A stretch of 64,000 nucleotides of DNA from Azorinus chamasolen (lineage: Eukaryota; Mollusca; Bivalvia; Cardiida; Solecurtidae): positions 58,076,480 to 58,140,479 of the forward strand of contig OY755242.1 of assembly GCA_963576725.1 (NCBI GenBank). Direction: 5' to 3'. This document shows, piece by piece, positions 26,401 to 35,400 of the stretch (positions within the stretch are counted from its first letter, which is position 1; each line of letters starts with the position of its first letter). A program made the position numbers and the translations under genes. Under the pieces are notes generated by a model that was not told the DNA's origin, searched no databases, and saw only the letters and a program-made list of their open reading frames with translations.

Positions 26401-29400
26401 TTGTGATTAACTAGTTAACCCTTTCCTTAATGAACATTATATTCATGAACTGGTCACTTCATGAATATTCATTATTTTCATTTTTACAGTGTAAACTTTT
26501 CCAGTGAACTTTTCGATTTGATAACAAGAGTGCCAGTGGGCACAATATACGCCCGTCGAGGTCTTGTTCAACATAAACTGGGGTTAGCGTATTCGCTAAA
26601 CTCAAATTTTGCGACCAAGTTTCATAAATAAGTGGACTTTAACCAAAACCTTAACCAAAAATTCTAAGTTAAAAAGGGGCATAATTCTGTCAAAATGCTT
26701 GACAGAGTTATGTACTCTTGTCTACAGGTGAAGCTTGTGATGGTGATTTAAAAGCTTTATCTCAAAGGGTTATGTAAATAAATGGACTTTAACAAAGCCT
26801 TAACCAAAAATTCTAAGTTAAAAAGGGGCATAATTCGGTCAAAATGCTTGACAGAGTTATTTACTCTTGCCTACAGGTGAAGGTTGTGACGGTGAACAAG
26901 TGTTCCAAGTTTCAAAGCTTTATCACAAAGTGTTATGTAAATAAGTGGACTTGTTCCACATAAATTGAGGTTAACATTTTTGCTTTAAATAACGCAAATG
27001 CTAAACGCAAATTCTAAGTCCAATTAAGCGACCTTGACCTTGGATAAACGAGCCGGGACTTGGAAGGCTACTGTAGCATGTCTAGATAAACATTGCGTTT
27101 AAATTTGGGAAGGATCCACTAAGCGAAACTTGAGTTAGAGATGTTACAGACAGACAAACTGGTTAACATTTTTGCTAAACGCAAATTCTAAGTCCAATTG
27201 TGTGACCTTGACCTTGGATATACGAACCGGGACTTGGTAGGCTACTGAAGCATGTCTAGATTAACATTGTGATTAAATTTGGGAAGGATCCACCAAGCAG
27301 AACTTGGGTTAGCGATGTTACAGACGGACAGACAGGTTAACATTTTTGCTAAACGCAAATTCTAAGTCCAATTGTGTGACCTTGACCTTGGATATACAAA
27401 CCGGGACTTGGCAGGCTACTGTAGCCTGTCTAGATAAACATTGTGGTTAAATTTGGGGAGGATCCACCAAGCGGAACTTGAGTTAGAGATGTTACAGACG
27501 GACAGACGGACGGACAGACAGCGCCATTCCATAATACGTCCCGTTTTTTCAAACGGGCGTATAAAAACTGTAGGACCAGTTCTATATAATCCCATAAGCA
27601 AACAGTGCAGACCCTGATCAGATGGCTCCTACAGAAGCAGTCTGATTTGGTTCTACTCTGTTTGCAAAGGCATAAAAAAGCATGTTGAAACAACATTGTG
27701 TGTCTGCTGGGTTCATCTAGACCACAAGGTGATCAGAAAGTGAACAGTACAACACCATTAGTTCATCTGAAGTCATTCAAGCCAAAAACAAGAGATAATC
27801 TGAAATATTATATATTTCTCTATATTATTTAGGAAATGAACTGTTGCAGCAATATAATTTATTTATGTTTGAAGACCTGTTATAACTACTGCTTGTCTAA
27901 ACTGATCTAATTTTACTATTGAAAGTTACCACATGTTGGGGCACTGTCACTCCATCCACCACCGTCATCTGAGCAACTTTGTATGGCTGACCCATTCATG
28001 TTATAGCCGGCAGCACACGTGTATGCCACATAAGTTCCATTCGCAGAGAATGTGCCATTATCTACTGATGGGGGATTGTCACAGTCTGAAGATATCATGC
28101 AATAGAAAAAAATACTAGGAAATTTAATTGACCAGGATCTTTTTGTTGTAGTTTTAAAGTTTAATTTTCTGATCTCTCAAAATCATTAATAGGTGACAAC
28201 AAAATGACAAAATGAAACATGGTTTATAATATTTAAATCCCCGCTCTATGAAAATTCATGTAAGAAATGATGACATCATAAAATTAAATTGGCTGCTTTT
28301 TTTTATATTGATATACGAACACTGGAATGTTTCGGATTTAGCAGAAATTGTATAATCAGATGTATAGCATTTCACAGCAAACGGAGCAAACCTTGATCAG
28401 ATAGCTCCTTGAGGAGTTGTCTCATAAACGTCTACTCTGTTTTTGTATTCTTTGCGTAAGCAAATGAATACAAAGTTACAGGTCTTATTCTCGCGTCAGT
28501 AACATGCTACATTCACCTACCTGACAACTGCCATTCCGCATGGCAGTCTAGTACAAGTTATTGATGTACATTTGATGGATTCAAAAGGCATTTTTTTAAC
28601 ATGACATCCGGAAACAATCCAGGTATACTATTTCTGACATGAAAAGGCTTCATAGTGTTAGCTTTGGTTTAGGATGTGTAAGAAAGTCCACAAAATATAG
28701 CCATCTGTAAGGAGAGCGCATGAATATACACATATCAGTCACATGACGAAATCATGTGACCATAATTGAAAGTATTCTCCCAGAGACAGTTACTCAATGA
28801 ATAAAGAAGTGTGCGTTGGATGACCTTATGTAAGTGATTATGTAATCACACCTATAACTTCGGAAGCAACTCAAATTTGTCAGTTTGATAAGCATAGCGA
28901 GAAACAGCCCAAATGTCAGCTGCTATTGAATTACTCATTAGAAAGAGTGTTAATCCTTTCCCTTCTAGACCTGCTGTTTTAATTTATGCCAAATATCAGA
29001 AATTTGATTTTCAAAACATTGTTCTAATGCAATGCTTTGATTGGAAAAGGTGTTAAAATGTGTCATTAATTAAAAAGCAAATATAACAAATTCCTTATGT
29101 TTCTAGAACAGAATCAACACAATAGTATTTGCAACTAAGCTAAGGTCTTTAATATCAATACATGTAAAACCATGCATTAATAAATCTATGAAGCTTGGTA
29201 TAGTGTTAAACTCACAACAGGCAGGTGTCGCATTGTCCCATGTACCAGCTGTGTCACAGGTAAGGGTTGTAGACCCTACCAGACTGTATGAAGTAACACA
29301 ACTAAATGTTGCAGTACTTGTGTAACCATCGGATGTCAAGGTCATAGTGCCACTGGCCGGGAATGTTAGATTCTGGCATTGTGCTGCAGTAAACAAGGAC

Positions 29401-32400
29401 ATAGGCTAAATGAAATCTCAGCATAAGTTATATATGGTAGATTGAGATAGAAGACAGATATTTTTTCAGGTTTAACCCATTCCCTCATACTGATGCCTTT
29501 TGACGCCTCTGTAAAAGTCACATTTTGAAATAATTGTGATAAATAGAGCATTTGCTCCACAGAAGCAAACGCTCTATCTATCATAATGGTTTCAAAACTA
29601 CACAATACTAAAATTTTACTTTTTTGTATTAAATGATGCTTTTCAGCAGTTCTAATCAAAGAGGTTGGGTCTGAATTGAGCCTATGAGGGAATGGTTTAA
29701 AACATGTACAATATACATATAAGTCATATTAAAGTATCTACAATTTAACCTTTATAGCCAAAATCAAAACTGGTCATATAACAAAATTCCAATTCATGAT
29801 AAATTTACTATTAAATCAACATTCAATGTGTAATAACTTAGACTTGCCTTAGTAAGATGTACTTTGAAACTAGTCTGCATCAAGATGTGATATGTTGAAC
29901 AATTCATCAAGATGTGATATGTTGAACAATTCATCATCACATCTGGATACAAACTGTAAGGAAGTCTGACAACATAGTTAGAAAAACAAATGAAGAAACA
30001 TGTGAATTCAGACAACATACAATGAGAGTGAAGCAAACTTGACCTTTTGGGATGGAACATTGCTTGAGCTATATACACATTGTTATTGATTTTACCTCGT
30101 ACACATGCATTTTCATGCATTTGAAAACAAAGTAGATCCAGATCAAATGGCTACTGCAGGAGCCATCTGATCAGGTTCTGCTCTGTTAGCTGAGATATAA
30201 ATCTGATTCTACAGTTTCAGTAATGACCAAAAGATCCTGAGCTCACATGCTATCATAAAACAAGGTCCTGAGCTCACATGCTATCATAAAACAAGGTCCT
30301 GAGCTCACATGCTATCATAAAACAAGGTCCTGAGCTTACATGCTATCATAAAACAAGGTCCTGAGCTCACATGCTATCATAAAACAAGGTCCTGAGCTCA
30401 CATGCTATCATAAAACAAGGTCCTGAGCTCACATGCTATCATAAAACATTCATCTAATGAATATTCATAATGTCATTAATTCTTGTTTGAATATTCATCA
30501 GGTAAAGGGTTAAGGAGACACATCATTTAAAGGTTTAAGATACCAACCACAGCCTGGAACAACTGGGTCCCAGCTTCCATCAGCCTGACAGCTACTGTTT
30601 GTTGCCCCATTTAGGGTGTATCCTGTGTCACAGGTGAAGCTGCTGACTGTGGTGGTACCAGCTACAGTCATGGAGATATTCAATCCGTCTGATTGAGCAA
30701 TGGAATTGCACGTCTCTGAAAAATGCATTTTGCATTTTAAATACAAAATCAGTTGAAATGCACTTTAACCTTTAACTCCATAGCTATTCCTTTTTACACC
30801 TCTCAAAACAGAGTAGACCCAGATCAGACAGCTCCTATAGCAGCAGTCTCATCAGGTCTGCTGTTTGCTTTTCACATGCTATAGATATGATTCTACAATT
30901 TTTGTCAAAATAAAAAAAATCTTGACAATTCTACATTACAAATATTCAGCTAATAAATACTAATGATGTAATTATTTTTCAAATAAATCAACAACACGTA
31001 AAGATCTTGTGCATAGCATGATAAGGGTTCAGAATTTATAATCTTCACAACAGCAGGTGTTAAGTGCTTGTGTGGCGGCCGTAAAACGTCGCCCGTGCTT
31101 CATTCTCAGTGTTGTTATACCTTCTGATCCTTCGAGATCATGAATTTTAGTACTTCTTGTTCTGAAATTTGAATACCGCTTAAGCCGGTGCTAGGGGGCG
31201 TGAGCAGTGTTGCAATTTAAATTACTGTTCATGAACAGACAAAATGAAACCGAGTCTGCAATTTTCTCTTTTTGTGTTGCAATTTTTGCTCTCGGGGGAT
31301 CACCTCCCTTCAGAATTTATTATGTGTCTGAGTATAAACCTACATCACAATTACACGTCCCTTGTTAGTTACAAAGTTAAGGTGTCTGAGTATAAACATA
31401 CATCACAATTACACGTCCCTTATCAGTTACAAGGTTTAGGTGTTTGAGTATTAACCGACATCACAATTACTAGCCACTTATTAGGTACAAAGTTTAGGTG
31501 TCTGAGTATAAACCTATATCACAATTACTCGTCTTTTGTAAGTTACAAAGCTTATAACAAAACGTACAGTACAGCTTGTCATTAACTGATTGAACACAAG
31601 AGTTTTAAAAAGCAGGTGATTACTTATAAATATAGGGCACAAGTAATGCAGAAAGCCCCTAAAGTCTTACGAAGCTGGTGACTGCTGAGTACAGGGTGCA
31701 CATAATCTCCTATGGAAGCTTTTTGCATTACTATCAACTTGTACTATTACATCCTTAAATACTCCTTTTAAATGGTCACTTAAGACACGTTTTACTGTAA
31801 AAATCAAGCATTTAGTTCCAGATTGCAACAGCATATATTTACCACAGGTTGATTCTGTTCCTGACCAAGTGTTGGAGTTAGTTTGACAGGTTCTGGTCTC
31901 TGAGCCACTGAGAATATAACCAACATCACAGGAGTACGTAATGGTGGTGCCATCAAATGATAACACCACTGCTCCATTGGCAGGTGCAGATGGTACTATG
32001 CATGCTGAAACACAATGTCACAATATAAAGTTTTATATAAGGTCCCAAGATGAACTCACACACAAAATTTGGAATCCGTAGCTGGTAAGGTATAGGAGAT
32101 ATGCTCAAGACAAGCTTTTTGTAAAACCGAGGTCGAAGGTCAAGGTCAAGGTCAGTGACCTGAAAATGGTACACGACACTCTGTCATCCCAAGATGAACT
32201 CGCTCATCAAAGTTTGAATCCGTAGCTGATAAGGTATAGGAGATATGCTCCAGACAAGCTTTTTGTAAAATCAAGGTCAAAGGTCAAGGTCACAGTGACC
32301 TGAAAATGATACGCATCACTCTGCCATCCAAAGATGAACTCACACACCAATTTTGGAATCCATAGCTAGTAAGGTATAGGAGATTTGCTCCTGACAAGCT

Positions 32401-35400
32401 TTTTGTAAAATCGAGGTCAAAGGTCAACGTCACTGTGACCTGAGAATGGTACGCAACACTCCATCATCCCAAGGTAAACTCACACACCAAATTTGGAATC
32501 CATAGCTGGTAAGGTATAGGAGATATGCTCCGGACAAGCTTTTTGTAAACTCGAGGTCAGAGGTCAAGGTCAAGGTCACTGTGACCTGAAAATGGTACGC
32601 GACACTCCGTCATCCGAAGGTGAACTCACACACTAAATTTGGAATCCGTAGCTGGTTCGGTACAGGAGATATGCTCCGGACAAGCTTTTTGTAAACTCGA
32701 GGTCAAAGGTCAAGATCAAGGTCACAGTGACCTGAAAATGGTATGCGGCACTCCGTCTTCTCAAGATGAATTCACACACCAAATTTGGTATCCATAGCTG
32801 ATGTGAGAAAGGAAATATACTCCGACCAAAAGGTAGGAGATATGCTCCGGACAAGCTTTTTGTAAAATTGAGGTCAAAGGCCAAGGTCACAGTGACCTGA
32901 AACTGGTACGCGACACTTCGCCATCCCAAGATGAACTCACACACCAATTTTGGAATCCGTAGCTGGTAAGGTATAGGAGATATGCTCCAGACAAGCTTTT
33001 TGTAAAATCGTGGTCAAAGGTCAAGGTCAAGGTCAGTGACCTGAAAGTGGAATGTGACACTCTGCCATCCCAAGATGGACTCACACACCAAATTTGGTAT
33101 CCGTAGCTAATGAGACAAAGGAAATATACTCCGGACAAAATGTACACACACACACGCACAGTGCAATTACTATATGCCGCCAAAGCCTAGCATTGGGGGC
33201 ATAAATATGGCAGATGGAAGATCTTAGCCATTTTAGAAAGTAAAGAAACAGATCTATAAAAATCCATTAGCAAACAGAGCAGACCCTGATCAACTGCTCC
33301 CTAGGAGCTGTCTGATCTGGGTCTACGCTGTTTGTAAATGTGTGAAAAGGCATTTATATGAAAGAAAGGGTTAATATCCATTTCTAATTTGAAAAGAAGT
33401 TACTCTTGAAAATGTTTTAATTTATGCATCTTATCCGGACCTCTGTTCTGGGTTGTTAGTATACCAAAACACTTACTACAAGTGGGGGCATCTGAGGACC
33501 AGGTGAGATCCGACTGGCATATTCTGCTTGCTGACCCAGCCAGCGAGTATTGTGCACTGCATTGGTAGGTGGCTGTTGTCAATGCACCGTCTGTTGAGTA
33601 TGACACATTGCCACTATCTGGGGGTGTTAAGACAGGACAGGACACTGCAACAAACAAGAATTGAAGGACAATTCATAATCTATCTCTGTATCGGTGGGTT
33701 CTCCCACCATTTACAACCTAAAGATATTGATTCAATTTTGAAAATTTGCAGATGACAATTTTGCAATTCATGGCAAGTATCCAGAGTATTTTATACAACT
33801 GAATGCGATACTTGAATTCTGATTGCCCTAAACAGACGTTTCTAATTAAATTCATCATTGCCATAGAAATATGAACATTTGAGGCATGCCATAAACAATA
33901 TTCACCATTGGAGATCTAGAACAATGAAAAGCTCACCACCTGGAATTTACATTTTTTGATAGGTAGAGTAGTAAAAACCTGGAAACAATAAAGACCTAGA
34001 TCAGAGGTCATGTTAACCCTGATGCTTAGTTTACATTTGCCACGATTTTTGTGTGCGATTTTTTTGCATCGTAGAGGTCTAGGGGCTGCGATGTTTTTGT
34101 TCACATTGTCTTCAATCACAGTAAGATTATTTGTGCATACTGATTGGGGCTTATCTGTACGATGACTGAGCGGCGACCATACGAAGATTGTGTGATCTCT
34201 GTGCAGTCACCACGCTGTCTCTGGTTGGATATGGAAATCATATGGAGCCTGTGCGGCTTCCACATGAAGACCAGCGGGATTGTCCCATATTCTATAGCTA
34301 AACAAACTATTAATGCGGGAGTGTCAAATGGAACTATCCCAAATCTCAAAATCGCTGCACAGCCATCGTGCGGTCGCTGTGAGGATGCCGCAGCATGACC
34401 GTGCATTTGCGTGCAATGTACGTACAATTTCACGGGTATTGCACTGACACCGATCGGCAGCCTTGCGATGACCGTACGATCACTGTACGGTTTGTTTAGC
34501 TATATGTCCACCGAATATCAGTCATTTGCTGCTCATGTGCAGGTACTACGATGCCCGTAACAACGTGTTTATGGGCTGCGGGCTTCCAATTTTTGAAAAT
34601 ATGTATAACTTTTTTTTATGACAAATCGCAGAGGCTACGGTGCCCGGGAATCCGAACAATCACACGGCAACCGCCTGCCTCTGTACGGAGACCACACAAA
34701 AATGACCTTACGCTGAGTCTACGGGCGCCATAAACTCATCACAAGGCAAATGTAAACTACAGGCATTATATGGAAGGTGGAAAATTGTAGCCATTTTTTG
34801 AAAGTAAAGAAGCAGATTTTTCAAACTCCACCAGTAAATAGACCAGACCCTGATCAGATGACTCCTATAGGAGCTGTCTGATCTGGGTCTTCTCTGTTTG
34901 CAAATGTGTGAAAACATGTTTATGTGAAGGAAAGGTTTAATAGGGGCTCAGATAGCTTTGACTCTTATAGCATAACTATATCCTTTTACTCCATAGATAT
35001 GCTTTGTAACACATTTTTGAAAACAGAGCAAACCAAGATCAGAGGGATTCTACAGAAGCTGTCTGATTATAATCTGCTCTGTTTGATTATGAAATAATAT
35101 TGATCTGATTTTACAGTTTGTTCAATGGCTAAAATTTCTGTGATCTCATGTCATTATAAATTTTCCCTTTCCCTGTTGAATATTCATGTAAAAAGTAATG
35201 ACATCATGAATATTTATAATCTGAAATTGAATAATGGCATATGTACACATGAATGTTTGACATTCGTAGAAGCTGTAGACAGTAGAGTACTATTATCATC
35301 TCAAAAGCAAACAGAGCAGACTCCTACAGAAGTCATCTGATCTGGGTTTACTCTGTTTGCAAAGGCATGAATATTCATGGAATAAAGAATTAAAGAGCAG

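Noticed and set aside
34116..34433. 105-codon minus ORF
   Set aside because: It is entirely inside the TIR element 34027-34759, overlaps another ORF on the plus strand and has no recognisable motif.
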